The position numbers and the translations under genes were made by a program. Below are positions 8,164 through 17,746 of a DNA stretch of 64,000 nucleotides, one piece after another (the stretch's first letter is position 1; each line of letters starts with the position of its first letter). This DNA comes from Desulfosporosinus acididurans (GTDB lineage Bacteria; Bacillota; Desulfitobacteriia; Desulfitobacteriales; Desulfitobacteriaceae). A model generated the notes under the pieces. It saw only the letters and a list, made by a program, of their open reading frames with translations. It ran no database searches and was not told where the DNA came from. The DNA lies in the NCBI RefSeq assembly GCF_001029285.1, contig NZ_LDZY01000018.1:1-64000 (forward strand), in the 5' to 3' direction.

Positions 8164-10782
8164 TTAGCTTCCTATTGCAAGCCATTCAAAACCAATTGAG
8201 GCAGTTTGATTACTTACTATATTGAACCCTGCTGTTGTTGGATTGTAGACCCCATAGGGTTGATCTGCATTAGTGCTAACGGCAGGGAGCGCCGATGTTG
8301 ATCCCGTAGTTGGAGTAAGTAAAACTATTGGTGCTGTTGAAAACGCCACAGGAAAAGTAACGCTAGTGTTTACAATTCCTGAACCGGAACTCGTTCCAAC
8401 ATAACCACTCTGTACCTTATATCCCCCACTTAAGGCTTGAATTAAGTCATAATTAGAATCCCAAGTTATTGGTGAGGTTCCAGGGACCGCTTTAGTATAA
8501 ACTCTAACTTCACCGGTACTTGAAATGGGTGATATCATAGTTGCCCGCGCATTAGGATTTATGGCATACCAAGCAGATCCATCCCAAAAGCAATTAGTGC
8601 ATATACAAGTCCCGGACAGAGAAGAAATAATCGAGAATCCTTTATCAGACCTAATTTGACTTCCTTTTCCGCTTAAAACATTCTCTAGTGATACTTCATT
8701 TTGACCAATAACAATCTTATCCGGCAATGCCCCTGGATAATCCCTTATTCCTCCCCATTCAGCTGAGTAGTACAAAGCATTAACTTGCTCGTCTGTGGGG
8801 ATTTGACTTGTGATGATCGGGAAGTCTATTGTGCCATTACATTCAAACCCTGTTGCTGCATCACATCCAATATAAGTAGCTTGAGCATCCGTTATTATAT
8901 CCCGGTTTGCTAAGTTAAACTTCTGTAATGCTCCTCCGTTTACTCCTACCCATATCGTCATGCCCGTATTTGTTGGATCATCCAGCATTGCAATAAATAT
9001 TAAATCTCCTGCATTGAATGATATTGCAGACGAATTAAGCCTGGACGTAACTCCTGCTGACGTAACCTTAGAAAATCTGAAAGACCCTGCGCTGCCATCG
9101 GAATCTGCGATAGTAAGGAAAGAAACAATATACCTGTTATTACCCGCGATTTTATCCTTCACATTAAATAGTCTTTTATATCCTGAAGTATTTGCAATGG
9201 AACTTGCTTGTTCTGGTGTCCAAACTAGTGCTCCGAACCACCTACTCGGTAATGGCTGACTTAAATTATAGCTTAATTGGTCTGCGTTCCTACTTGCTGT
9301 TGCTGTTGTACTATCATTCCTTACATTAGTTGTTGGGTAGGCTTTTTGCTCTAATTGAATAGCATCGAATAGCACTGCTCCTACGCTTTTCATAACAAGA
9401 TAAAGTTCAATTTGAGCAGTAAGCGCAGGACTTGTTTCAGACTGGCTGTATCTTGTGACTAATGAAGTCCCTTGTACGTCTGATGTCAACAGGGAGCTTA
9501 TAAATGCTCCACTGCTCTGCTGAAAATCTCCCTCAAGGTAAGCCCCAGATGCACCTACTCCAGAAGTTTGAATTGAGCCTGATAGGGAATAAGGAACCCC
9601 TGCTGAAATACCCGTTATGATTCTATTAACACTGCTTTGTACAGCTTCCTGCGCACCTACAGCACTTACACTATAATTTCCACTAATAGGATTTGTTGCA
9701 GTTAATGCCCAAGCAACCCTTGAGTCTCCACCTATTGTCCATCCATCTGCGAATGGTCCTGTTACACTGGCGTTTGAAATTACTACTCCTGTGTCTCCGC
9801 CAACACCAACAAGGAAGCCTCCTGCTAAACTTGTGTCTGCTGCAGTTAGTGTTTGAAGAAGAGTTCCACTAGTACCCGCACCATCGTATAATTTTGCAGT
9901 CAAATGCCCGCTTGGATCTATTGACAAGGTTATAGTGTAAGTATGAGAATTTGAAATAGCTTGAGTTACAGTTTGCAAAGTCGTAGCTGTTCCATTTACT
10001 ACTTTCGCTAGCCAGAAATTTGTATTATTTATATATGCCATATAGTAGTTATTACCATCTATTCTGAAATACAAAGCTCCATTATTGTTGGCCGACAGTG
10101 TAGCTGGAGCGGTAACAGTAGCCTGTGAGGCCAGATATAAATTTTGCCCGCCACTTCCTGTTAACGGCTTCCAATTGTTATTCCCTGCTGTCATTTGCGA
10201 ACTACTTGCTCCGCTTGTCGCCCCACTTTCTCCAAAAGTAAAACCACCAACCTGTTGAGTCCAAGGAGCTGCACTTGAACCAGTATAGCTTGTCAAAGCA
10301 TCGGCAAATAATTGTGCTGTTCCAGTTATTGTTTCAAAATCTGAGTTATAAACTAAATTCGTTGTAACCTCCTCAATGTAAGCACCTAATCCAAATTTCC
10401 CTTGCTCATAGCGGAGGACGTTATATGGTACTGGGGCTAAGTTTTTCCTTGCTGCATTTGATCCTCGAGTAAATTGTTGAGCTGACGGGTGCAGCAAGTT
10501 AGGAAGGCTGAACATTGGGGGATTGGCCATAGCCTGCGTTGTTACTGCTCCTGCAGCCAGTCCAGAAGATGGAACAGGAAATTTCGAATCCGTATAAGCC
10601 TCCGAAGCCGTTTGAGCTGAATCAGCTTTGGCCTGCGCTCCAGTTGGGGTCTCTTTTCCGGCAACAGCCGTATCAATTTTATCCCAGTTATCATTAAGCA
10701 TCGTTTGGACATTAAACGTCAGAGCCCCATCTGTAGTTGGGTCCACCTCATAGAGATTTAAATTTGTCGTTGTCTTCGACAT
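8164..10782 (-). CDS. Tail fibre / receptor-binding protein
   Basis: An 872-residue protein and the likely host-range determinant. The N-terminus (NLNLYEVDPTTDGALTFNV) is the typical fibre base that joins the baseplate. It is followed by a short Ala-rich helix, a Ser/Thr/Gly-rich middle with lectin-like beta modules (NGALYFRIDGNNYYMAYI, and a second concanavalin-like block around WFGALVWTPEQ), and a C-terminal beta region ending GFEWLAIGS. It lies after the DUF2313 baseplate gene with no gap. The carbohydrate-binding reading of the middle is by pattern. Confidence 0.85.
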   Translation of the reverse strand: MSKTTTNLNLYEVDPTTDGALTFNVQTMLNDNWDKIDTAVAGKETPTGAQAKADSAQTASEAYTDSKFPVPSSGLAAGAVTTQAMANPPMFSLPNLLHPSAQQFTRGSNAARKNLAPVPYNVLRYEQGKFGLGAYIEEVTTNLVYNSDFETITGTAQLFADALTSYTGSSAAPWTQQVGGFTFGESGATSGASSSQMTAGNNNWKPLTGSGGQNLYLASQATVTAPATLSANNNGALYFRIDGNNYYMAYINNTNFWLAKVVNGTATTLQTVTQAISNSHTYTITLSIDPSGHLTAKLYDGAGTSGTLLQTLTAADTSLAGGFLVGVGGDTGVVISNASVTGPFADGWTIGGDSRVAWALTATNPISGNYSVSAVGAQEAVQSSVNRIITGISAGVPYSLSGSIQTSGVGASGAYLEGDFQQSSGAFISSLLTSDVQGTSLVTRYSQSETSPALTAQIELYLVMKSVGAVLFDAIQLEQKAYPTTNVRNDSTTATASRNADQLSYNLSQPLPSRWFGALVWTPEQASSIANTSGYKRLFNVKDKIAGNNRYIVSFLTIADSDGSAGSFRFSKVTSAGVTSRLNSSAISFNAGDLIFIAMLDDPTNTGMTIWVGVNGGALQKFNLANRDIITDAQATYIGCDAATGFECNGTIDFPIITSQIPTDEQVNALYYSAEWGGIRDYPGALPDKIVIGQNEVSLENVLSGKGSQIRSDKGFSIISSLSGTCICTNCFWDGSAWYAINPNARATMISPISSTGEVRVYTKAVPGTSPITWDSNYDLIQALSGGYKVQSGYVGTSSGSGIVNTSVTFPVAFSTAPIVLLTPTTGSTSALPAVSTNADQPYGVYNPTTAGFNIVSNQTASIGFEWLAIGS

Positions 10783-11316
10783 TTAAGAACCTCCCGCAAA
10801 TTTATCGAGCGTGGTCGCTTGCAATTGGCCTATTGTCATGACTTGGTCGACGTCCTTAATTAAAAGGTACGAATATAAGTAATCCAGCAATAAATATGCC
10901 GGCTTGATTTGCTCCACAGCGGATTTTAAATCATCCATGTTGGGCGGGGTGCCAAGAACGCTTGTGAATTTTACATAGATAGTCCCATCAAAGGAAACTT
11001 GTACATTCCCATTAGAGAACGAATCACAAACGGTTTTTATAAGTGCGGCATTTACCTTTCCATTCCCCCGCCATTTTGACTCAATGACACTTCGCCGGTA
11101 ATCAATGACCTTCGTATTATCTGTTGCAATCTTGAGTTCCTTCTCGTAGATGTCTAATGCCCAGGTCGCCGTATCTACGTCAAACTGGGCATTAATATCC
11201 GCTATATGAGTATCGATAGCATCGAGCTCCTGCCCATCGGCGTTAAAGGACTCATTTAAAAGCTTAGTAGCACTTAAAAACGGTGGTAGATAGCTCTTTA
11301 AGTTATCACTACGCAA
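10783..11316 (-). CDS. Baseplate protein, YmfQ/DUF2313 (Mu gp48-like)
   Basis: A 177-residue protein that follows the baseplate J gene and precedes the fibre, the usual place of Mu gp48/YmfQ proteins. The N-terminus is LKSYLPPFL, with DTATWALDIYEKELKI, the YRRSVIESKWRGNG turn and the closing segment IKPAYLLLDYLYSY all family-like. It has a TTG start overlapping the previous stop by 8 bp, so the two are translationally coupled. It connects the baseplate wedge to the fibre. Confidence 0.85.
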   Translation of the reverse strand: MRSDNLKSYLPPFLSATKLLNESFNADGQELDAIDTHIADINAQFDVDTATWALDIYEKELKIATDNTKVIDYRRSVIESKWRGNGKVNAALIKTVCDSFSNGNVQVSFDGTIYVKFTSVLGTPPNMDDLKSAVEQIKPAYLLLDYLYSYLLIKDVDQVMTIGQLQATTLDKFAGGS

Positions 11317-12382
11317 TAGTCACCGCCCCCAATACCGGCGTTTCGGTCAGGCTTGCTGTGTAGCTAAGAGAGATATTAGCGGTTCCGCCATTTACGGTTA
11401 AGTTTGAGTAGTCTAGTATTCCGGCGCTATCCAGTATAGCCCCGCCAATTTTTGCATAGCTTACTGCGCTCGCAACAAAGGCGATGGATTTTAGATATGC
11501 TGTAATACTCTCCTGCACATTTGCAAGTCTTTGAACATCCGTGTAGTCAGTGTCTTTTACTGCAGTAAAACTAACTGTTATGGTATTCGCCGCAGCGCCT
11601 TCCACGGTCGTAAAGGCTCCGAAAGGCGCTGCCCCTTCACCTAATCCTTGAACGCCCGGATCCATGAAGCTTTGAGCTCCGGTGACTAAATCAGCGCTCG
11701 GCGGCAGCTTATTAGCATCAATAATTACAAGTTTAATCGTGTTGTTTCCGTTCCACGTTGGGTAAACCTTCACGTCTCCAACACCGGCATAGCCTTTCAT
11801 TGTGTTAGAGAAGTATGCGGTATTGGCCCCGGTTGAAGGGTTCTGGATATAATCGTAATACCTCTGCAGGAGCGAGGCGTCGGTCTCGGCGTCAAAACCA
11901 TCAACGGTTGGATTAGGATTGGTTACACTAACAAGCCCTGGAATGGCAACCGGGAACTGCGTGATTTGGTTAGCTGGCACCATCCCACTGGATCCAGCAA
12001 TAACAGCCTGTACATTGATGCTCGCCGATCCGCTAATGGTCTGTTGCACTAAGGATTTAAACTGAATTCCCCCTGGGGTTTGAACAAGGTCGCCAACATT
12101 AACCGTCCCATTACCTGTAATGGTTACTGTTGACGTGGCATAGGTCGCTGGGTTCCTTGGCTGTCCGGTCCTCTGATAAATCCTTGTGGCCAGTTCATCC
12201 CCGCTTAAGTTTGACATGTCAAACTTCGCTGCTACAGCATCCAGGTTTGATTCCTGATTAGCGATCTCAACGCTTACAGGAGAAAGCGCATCATAAACTA
12301 AAGAGCCCTCCGACTTATCCACGTCAGAGGATACATTTCCCTGCATTCGAGTGAGTATTGTTGAGCTTGGCTCGCTATACAC
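11309..12382 (-). CDS. Baseplate J-like protein (XkdT/Mu gp47)
   Basis: A 357-residue baseplate wedge component. Recognisable family pattern: an N-terminal ILTRM...D.SEGSLVYDALSP segment, then an RTGQPRNPAT turn and beta-rich VTITGNGTVNVGD, then TDASLLQRYYDYIQNPSTGAN leading to the YxGVGDVKVYP core. It has a GTG start with a GGAGGTGA site. It overlaps its neighbours on both sides by 8 bp, as expected in a tight baseplate operon. Confidence 0.9.
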   Translation of the reverse strand: MYSEPSSTILTRMQGNVSSDVDKSEGSLVYDALSPVSVEIANQESNLDAVAAKFDMSNLSGDELATRIYQRTGQPRNPATYATSTVTITGNGTVNVGDLVQTPGGIQFKSLVQQTISGSASINVQAVIAGSSGMVPANQITQFPVAIPGLVSVTNPNPTVDGFDAETDASLLQRYYDYIQNPSTGANTAYFSNTMKGYAGVGDVKVYPTWNGNNTIKLVIIDANKLPPSADLVTGAQSFMDPGVQGLGEGAAPFGAFTTVEGAAANTITVSFTAVKDTDYTDVQRLANVQESITAYLKSIAFVASAVSYAKIGGAILDSAGILDYSNLTVNGGTANISLSYTASLTETPVLGAVTIA

Positions 12383-12803
12383 TTAGGCTCACCTCCCCAT
12401 AGATTGTTGTGGCTGTGAAGCTAACGTTCGCCTTGCTTCCGTCTGTGCTTAGACTAATGTCAGCAATCCCTGTTATATAGGGGTTAATGAGCAAAGATTC
12501 TTTGAGATATCGTTCAACCTCAGAACTTAAGGCTGCGGGCGAAAATCCGGTGGCGATTAAGGATTCAAGGTCGTTTCCGAAGCTTCCGGAATAAGCCTTA
12601 TACCGATTTTTAGGAGTCTGCAGAGCCTTCCAAATCCACACTTTTACGGCATCCTGACCCGTTACAACGACGTTCTTTCCATCGACAAGAAGAAAATCAT
12701 TATTGATGTAATCCCAGGCATATTCTTTGGCTAGAGGAAGGGTAGTTGTAGTTGAACTGGAGGATAAAACTGCCTGTCCGATATTGTCCGGGAATATGCT
12801 CAT
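12375..12803 (-). CDS. Baseplate protein, XkdS-like (DUF2634)
   Basis: A 142-residue gp25/XkdS-type baseplate wedge protein. Typical features are KEYAWDYINNDFLLVDGKNVVVTGQDAVKVWIWKAL, followed by YKAYSGSFGNDLESLI (split here only for description) and a C-terminal helix/strand (EVERYLKESLLINPYI). It lies between the DUF2577 gene and baseplate J, the same order as xkdR-xkdS-xkdT in PBSX. Confidence 0.88.
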   Translation of the reverse strand: MSIFPDNIGQAVLSSSSTTTTLPLAKEYAWDYINNDFLLVDGKNVVVTGQDAVKVWIWKALQTPKNRYKAYSGSFGNDLESLIATGFSPAALSSEVERYLKESLLINPYITGIADISLSTDGSKANVSFTATTIYGEVSLSV

Positions 12804-13117
12804 GCGCTCACAACCCTTGCGAGAATTATATACGTTGAATCATTGACCTGTACGACAGCCAGGGTGTCGCCGACATTTAGACTATCCGTAAAACTAAGGG
12901 CTCCACTTGTATTTGAGAAAGTTGCTTCCCTAGAATAGCCGGAAATAAGGTAATCGGCGACAAGCAAGTTATCCTTTCCCAATTGCAGCTCCCCCGCTAA
13001 TACAGTTAGGGGCGATCGTGAGATAACCGTCGCTAATTCAACCGAGGGAGGATTGTACTTAGCCCCGTGATCCTGCATTATCTTTACTAATTGGCTATAG
13101 GGATTTTTAGGCCTCAT
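12800..13117 (-). CDS. DUF2577/XkdR-like baseplate protein
   Basis: A 105-residue protein that overlaps the next gene by 4 bp. The N-terminus NPYSQLVKIMQDHGAKYNPPS and the OB-like strands (LAGELQLGKDNLLVADYLI, VGDTLAVVQVNDSTYIILAR) fit DUF2577 proteins found between the XkdQ hub and XkdS. Confidence 0.82.
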   Translation of the reverse strand: MRPKNPYSQLVKIMQDHGAKYNPPSVELATVISRSPLTVLAGELQLGKDNLLVADYLISGYSREATFSNTSGALSFTDSLNVGDTLAVVQVNDSTYIILARVVSA

Positions 13118-13126
13118 TTTATCACC

Positions 13127-14119
13127 TTATTCCTGGTCGACCTTTCCCTCTTTCAGGTCCATTAGATTTTGCATCTTCAATGTAAGCTGCATCGTGTATT
13201 TATTGGTGCCTATTTCCCAGGTATGAACGTCGGTGTCAACATACCAGGTAGCATCAACGAGAACGCTGACATAGAAGATCTTAGTCCTAACGGCTGTGCC
13301 GGTAATAACGTTGATGTTTCCGAGTGCGGTTGCTGTGACCTCTTGCTCCATACCCTTAAGGAGCATAGACGCTTCCACCTGAGTATTTTTTTCCTTATTG
13401 ATGGTGTATGTGTCCTGAATTGCGCCATAAAATTTCTCCCATTCGGTATTCTCTATGACCTGCCCGGTGAAGTTCTTTTTAGAGTCATAGATCTTGACCT
13501 TATTAATCATGTTTTCGATGTTATCAACGTACACCGAATTGATAAGGTTAACATCCGGGTTCAGGGTAAAATCAATTAGGTTCTTACCTTTTTCGATCAT
13601 GTTGAGCTTGTCCTGAGTCATAAGCAAGAAATATTGCTTGCCGGTACTAAAAGATGCATAAGAATAAGCCTGCATGATGATGTCATAAAGCGTTTTGTTA
13701 GACGCTAAAAGACTGATGTGCACGCCGGTTGGTTCTAATTGACCCACGCTTACGTCTGCCTCTTGGCACACCCTCGCAGTTATGGCTTCAGGAGTAACAT
13801 TCGTGAAGTTATAAGTAGCCTTGGATTTAAGGAAATAGATTAGAAAATCATAGGCGTAGAAGGTTAATTCCTGGTTGGAATTAAGAGAGCGATTAAAAAC
13901 AATTCCACGGAATATCTCGCCTTCAACATCATCAACCACCCAAACCATTGTGCCTGGGGATATCTGAGTGTTAGGCTGGTTTCGGTCAAAAATGGAATAA
14001 GCCATAGTAACATCGAGTTTACGCGCCACCTGTGACTTATCCCCTGACCACTGCACTGTTTTACACAACCTTGTTATCTCCGTGGCCCCGCCAAAGTAAT
14101 TACTGTATAGCCTTATCAT
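13127..14119 (-). CDS. Tail hub / XkdQ-like protein
   Basis: A 330-residue protein of the gp44/gpD-like baseplate hub family (XkdQ type). It begins with the strand-rich MIRLYSNYFGGATEITRL, has VVDDVEGEIFRGIVFNR and FYAYDFLIYFLKSKATYNF in the first half, and a membrane-hub beta region towards the end. It follows the LysM-less XkdP-like gene. It would form the central trimeric hub on which tube polymerisation starts. Confidence 0.85.
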   Translation of the reverse strand: MIRLYSNYFGGATEITRLCKTVQWSGDKSQVARKLDVTMAYSIFDRNQPNTQISPGTMVWVVDDVEGEIFRGIVFNRSLNSNQELTFYAYDFLIYFLKSKATYNFTNVTPEAITARVCQEADVSVGQLEPTGVHISLLASNKTLYDIIMQAYSYASFSTGKQYFLLMTQDKLNMIEKGKNLIDFTLNPDVNLINSVYVDNIENMINKVKIYDSKKNFTGQVIENTEWEKFYGAIQDTYTINKEKNTQVEASMLLKGMEQEVTATALGNINVITGTAVRTKIFYVSVLVDATWYVDTDVHTWEIGTNKYTMQLTLKMQNLMDLKEGKVDQE

Positions 14120-14131
14120 AGATTCACCCCG

Positions 14132-14542
14132 TCAAGTAAGGGATATAATCCTGTATTCCTTTAAGTTCAGAGTAAAATACACGTCCCCTGTACCGTCCTG
14201 CTCACCATACTCAAAGTCCTCGATAGAACACAGGGTGTTGATAGGGCTTGAGCCGGTAATAATGATCCTTATCGGGTTTCCGCTTAGCATCCATTTTTCA
14301 ACCAAGTCAGTGCATTCTTTTGGAGAAGGGAACGTGTCATATTGGCAAAAGCTATAGACTTGTGCGGGGAAGAATGATTGAATTGATGGAATCTCCGCTA
14401 GTTTGGGTTTACCAATGAAACTTATTTCTCCTACTCCCTCCACGATAGCTGAGGTGTTGTTTAGAGCTTTCTTGATTGAATAATTCGCTGGGGGAATGGG
14501 GAGCTGTAGTTTTTCACTTCCTTGAACGAGCCAGAATTCCAC
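14132..14542 (-). CDS. XkdP-like tail protein
   Basis: A 136-residue protein starting at GTG (14542). The ATG 6 nt upstream is too close to the AAAGGAGG site, while the GTG lies 7 nt after it. The pattern MEFWLVQGSEKLQLPIPP, ISFIGKPKLAEIPSIQSFFP and the ending FEYGEQDGTGDVYFTLNLKEYR is that of XkdP-type proteins without the LysM extension. It sits between tape measure and hub and probably helps cap the tape measure. Confidence 0.82.
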   Translation of the reverse strand: MEFWLVQGSEKLQLPIPPANYSIKKALNNTSAIVEGVGEISFIGKPKLAEIPSIQSFFPAQVYSFCQYDTFPSPKECTDLVEKWMLSGNPIRIIITGSSPINTLCSIEDFEYGEQDGTGDVYFTLNLKEYRIISLT

Positions 14543-14555
14543 AATCATTCCTCCT

Positions 14556-17135
14556 TTAAGCCATGTTAATTGCTGCAGCATTAATCTTTAGTACAAGAGC
14601 ATCGGCAATCTTATCGATATCAGATTCTTCTCTGATAACTGGGCCATTCATATTTATCGTTAAGTTAACACTTCGATTATTGGATGAAATAGAAGATTGG
14701 TGGTCTTTGATTTGTGCGCCCTTAGGCAGAATTATTTTCTCGGGTCCGTTTTCTCCTACCCAGGTTTCTCCACCGCCCCAGTAACTCGTTCCTAAGGCAT
14801 TATGGCCTGTAGGACCCGTACTTTCTCCACCAGTTATACGTTTTGCAACATTGATAATTCCTTGGATAGGATGGGAAAGAAAATCTTTTAAGTCCTGCCA
14901 AACCTTCTTTATTTCATCAATTACAGCTTTCGTCTTATCCTGGATACCTCCCCAGTTATGCACCCAGGCTTCGTACAAACCCACAACGGCTAAAACTAAC
15001 GCTGCAATGCCTAATACTACCCAAGTTATGGGGTTGGCAGCCATAGCGGCATTTAAGGCCCATTGGGCGGCTGTCATTATTCCGGTTACGCCGGCAGAAG
15101 CCAGCATTACGCCCTTTTGGGCTAACCATGCAAGGGTTTGAGCCGATATTGACGCGACCGTTTCCCACCCCTGCGCTGCGTAAGCAATTAATGAACCAAT
15201 CAGACTAACAGTAATAGCTGCTCCTGTAATAGCCGCTTGTGCAGCTGTTTTTATCAAGCTAGCTATGAAACCAATCGTAATTTTAGCCCCGGCTATTACC
15301 GCTTCAGCCCCGGATTTTATAATTGAGGCAATAAAAGACCCAGTTGTCTTTGCAGCGCTTATAACTGCTTGTGCTCCTGTTTTTATAATACTCGCTATAA
15401 AATGTGCCACAATTTGACTACCAGAAATAACTGCTTGCGCACCTGTTTTTATCAGTGCTGGGCCAAAAATAACTCCTAATACGGTCGTGGTAGTTTTAAT
15501 TTGTCCTTCATGGTCCTTTAGGGTTTGCGTGAAGTCCTCGAAAATCTTTTTAACTTCCTTGACCGCTTTATCTTTTAGATCGAGTAGTTTATCTTTAATA
15601 TCTTTTACTTTACCAATGAATTCCTGGAACTTTTGTTTTACGATATCTATGGGGCCTTTAATGTCATCCCATACCTTTTTGAAAAATCCGCTTATTGGCC
15701 CCCAGTATTTAATAAGCAGGAACGCTGCAAGAGCAACCGCTGTTATGACTACAATAACCATCCCTCCGGGTGTGGCAAGATATTTCAAAATCCCACCGGC
15801 AGATGCTATGGATCGAGACAGCTTTGTAAAAGATAAGATGGTCTCTCCTATTCCATGAGTTAATTTACCAAGTATTAAAATCGGTGGCCCGATTGCGGCG
15901 GCGATCATGGCGAACTTTATAATAGCTTGCTTCGTTCCTTCATCCAGATTTGCAAAGCTTTTAGCCATATCCGTTAACTTACCAACAATTGGTATTATCG
16001 ACGGAAGGATATCCTCGCCAAATGCGATGCCTAGAGCATGAACAGATTGAGCCAGCTCTTTAAACTTATTCTGTTCAGTATTTTTCATGGAATCGGATAA
16101 TCGCTGAACCTCTCCAGTGGCACCATTGGCGCTATTCGCAAGATCTGATAAATATCCTCCGCCTTTATGGAGTAAGATATTCCATGATGATAAAGACTCT
16201 TTGCCAAAAATCGTGGCGATAGCAGCTTGTTTTTGCTGGTCGGTCCATCCCTCAGTTTTCTTTTCAACCTCGTTCAGTATCGAAGCTAGGTCTTTCATGT
16301 GGCCTTTGCTATCAAAGGCGCTGAAGCCCATTTGATTTAATGCCTTCTGCATTTTAGTAGTTGGCTTTGTCAAGTTAACGAGACCGGCTTTTAAGGCGGT
16401 TGCCGCAGTATTCGCGTCAACCCCGTTAGACTCCAAAATACCTATCGCTGCAGCTGTTTGCGCCATTGGTTGATGCATAGCATTTGCCGTGGATCCTGCT
16501 ACACTGAAGGCTTCACCCAATGAGGTTATGCTCGCCTTCGTATGGTTGGCTATATATGCGAATGTGTCGGCCATATGCGCCATGTTTTTCGTTGTCTGGG
16601 CTGAATTATTTGTTTTCATGCCATAGGCTTCTAGTGATGATCCTAACTGATCCACGACGGTCGATAACTGTTCATTAGCCCCCCGCGCAGTTAATAACGA
16701 TGTATTCATGGCACTCATAGCTTCATCCGCTGAGTACCCATCTTTGACAAGCGTAAGGAGTCCTTCGTTGATTGATTCCGTGGATTGCCCAAAATCCTCT
16801 GACCACTTCAAGGCTTTATTAGACATTTCGGTCATGACGGAGTTAACCTTGGATTCAGGCAGCCCTCTTGCCTCAACTTCCTTACGGATATCGGCCATTT
16901 CGTGCTTAAATTTTGTTGCCGCTTCTGATGCAGCGACCCCTAATCCAATAATGGGCAGAGAAACTTTCGTGGATATGTTTTTACCGACCCTTTCCATATC
17001 CTTGCCAACTGATACCATGCTCCGGCCCGCATAGCTTGTTTGCCTTTGAAACTGCGATAGATTCCCGTTCACATTTCTCAAGGTCGCTGAAAATTGATCC
17101 CTCAACCGGATTACCGCATCAATCACACGCGCCAT
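14556..17135 (-). CDS. Tail tape measure protein (TP901 type)
   Basis: An 859-residue tape measure. The N-terminal half has the TP901 core (IDAVIRLRDQFSATL, then the AGSTANAMHQPMAQTAAAIG and FGKESLSSWN regions typical of this family) and coiled helices. The middle carries hydrophobic segments (GGMVIVVITAVALAAFLLI; repeated Ala/Ile-rich helices with IIKTGAQAVIS) that could insert in the host membrane during injection. The C-terminus is glycine-rich with GGGETWVGENGPEKIILP. The length sets tail length; its neighbours (XkdN, XkdP) confirm it. Confidence 0.93.
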   Translation of the reverse strand: MARVIDAVIRLRDQFSATLRNVNGNLSQFQRQTSYAGRSMVSVGKDMERVGKNISTKVSLPIIGLGVAASEAATKFKHEMADIRKEVEARGLPESKVNSVMTEMSNKALKWSEDFGQSTESINEGLLTLVKDGYSADEAMSAMNTSLLTARGANEQLSTVVDQLGSSLEAYGMKTNNSAQTTKNMAHMADTFAYIANHTKASITSLGEAFSVAGSTANAMHQPMAQTAAAIGILESNGVDANTAATALKAGLVNLTKPTTKMQKALNQMGFSAFDSKGHMKDLASILNEVEKKTEGWTDQQKQAAIATIFGKESLSSWNILLHKGGGYLSDLANSANGATGEVQRLSDSMKNTEQNKFKELAQSVHALGIAFGEDILPSIIPIVGKLTDMAKSFANLDEGTKQAIIKFAMIAAAIGPPILILGKLTHGIGETILSFTKLSRSIASAGGILKYLATPGGMVIVVITAVALAAFLLIKYWGPISGFFKKVWDDIKGPIDIVKQKFQEFIGKVKDIKDKLLDLKDKAVKEVKKIFEDFTQTLKDHEGQIKTTTTVLGVIFGPALIKTGAQAVISGSQIVAHFIASIIKTGAQAVISAAKTTGSFIASIIKSGAEAVIAGAKITIGFIASLIKTAAQAAITGAAITVSLIGSLIAYAAQGWETVASISAQTLAWLAQKGVMLASAGVTGIMTAAQWALNAAMAANPITWVVLGIAALVLAVVGLYEAWVHNWGGIQDKTKAVIDEIKKVWQDLKDFLSHPIQGIINVAKRITGGESTGPTGHNALGTSYWGGGETWVGENGPEKIILPKGAQIKDHQSSISSNNRSVNLTINMNGPVIREESDIDKIADALVLKINAAAINMA

Positions 17136-17142
17136 TTTCTAA

Positions 17143-17313
17143 TCAACTCCCATTTGGAGAGCTTTCGCGATCTCGTTCTTCAATTTCATGGAGCATAAAA
17201 GCCCGGAGAATCTTTTTTTCCCCAGGCTTTTTATCATAATACTCCTTTGGGCTCATGCCGTGAAATCTAAAAAGAAGATAAGCTGTCTGCACATGCCTAT
17301 CTTCCTTAATTAG
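17143..17313 (-). CDS. Frameshift-encoded C-terminal extension of tail assembly chaperone
   Basis: This 56-codon frame has no start codon of its own with a ribosome site. It lies in the -1 frame relative to the upstream chaperone gene and begins at its slippery site. It reads LIKEDRHVQTAYLLFRFHG, then MSPKEYYDKKPGEKKILRAF, and ends 8 bp before the tape measure start. The location and pattern match the gpGT-type extension that binds the tape measure, so the full product would be a ~188-residue fusion made at low level. Confidence 0.85.
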   Translation of the reverse strand, partial: LIKEDRHVQTAYLLFRFHGMSPKEYYDKKPGEKKILRAFMLHEIEERDRESSPNGS

Positions 17314-17711
17314 TTTTTTATTTCTTCCTCATCATCTTTGTCTTTTTCATAGCCTGAGAGCTCATTAATCCCGTTGTAAAGGTCGTCAATCTCACCGGAT
17401 AAGAGTAACTTCCGGATTAATTCTTTTGGGGTTGGCGCTCCAAAGTGGCTCATGAGTTCCTTACTCTTGAACACATCGGGGCATCCTTCGATAATAATTG
17501 AAGTTTTCATGGAATACATATTAATCTTTTTAACGTCTCCCTTTCTGATCTCCAACGCGCTTTCTTGGATCTCGGCGTATCTTTCCGGATCCACAGCTCG
17601 GCAAGGAAAATCTAAAGGCTGTTTAAGTTTCTTTGACTGAATCGTAATAACCTTTGATGGTATTTCAAGCTTACCGGCATCCATTTTTAATAGCTTTTCA
17701 ACAATATTCAT
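17310..17711 (-). CDS. Tail assembly chaperone, XkdN-like (gpG equivalent)
   Basis: A 133-residue chaperone made in the zero frame. Typical of the XkdN/Phage_TAC family are the short N-terminus (MNIVEKLLKMDAGKLEIPSK), the KLKQPLDFPCRAVDPERYAE strand-helix and FKSKELMSHFGAPTPKELIRK, with an acidic end. It keeps the tape measure soluble during tail assembly. It lies between the tube and tape measure genes, and its last codons form the slippery site described separately. Confidence 0.88.
   Translation of the reverse strand: MNIVEKLLKMDAGKLEIPSKVITIQSKKLKQPLDFPCRAVDPERYAEIQESALEIRKGDVKKINMYSMKTSIIIEGCPDVFKSKELMSHFGAPTPKELIRKLLLSGEIDDLYNGINELSGYEKDKDDEEEIKN
17313..17319 (-). promoter_or_regulatory. 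Programmed -1 frameshift heptamer A_AAA_AAC
   Basis: On the minus strand the chaperone frame reads ATA AAA AAC TAA. AAAAAAC is a classical -1 slippery heptamer and is followed at once by the zero-frame stop. Slipping back one base moves ribosomes into the 56-codon extension. Confidence 0.88.
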
Positions 17712-17746
17712 GACCTATTCCCCCCAAATAAAATTTTGATGGCATC

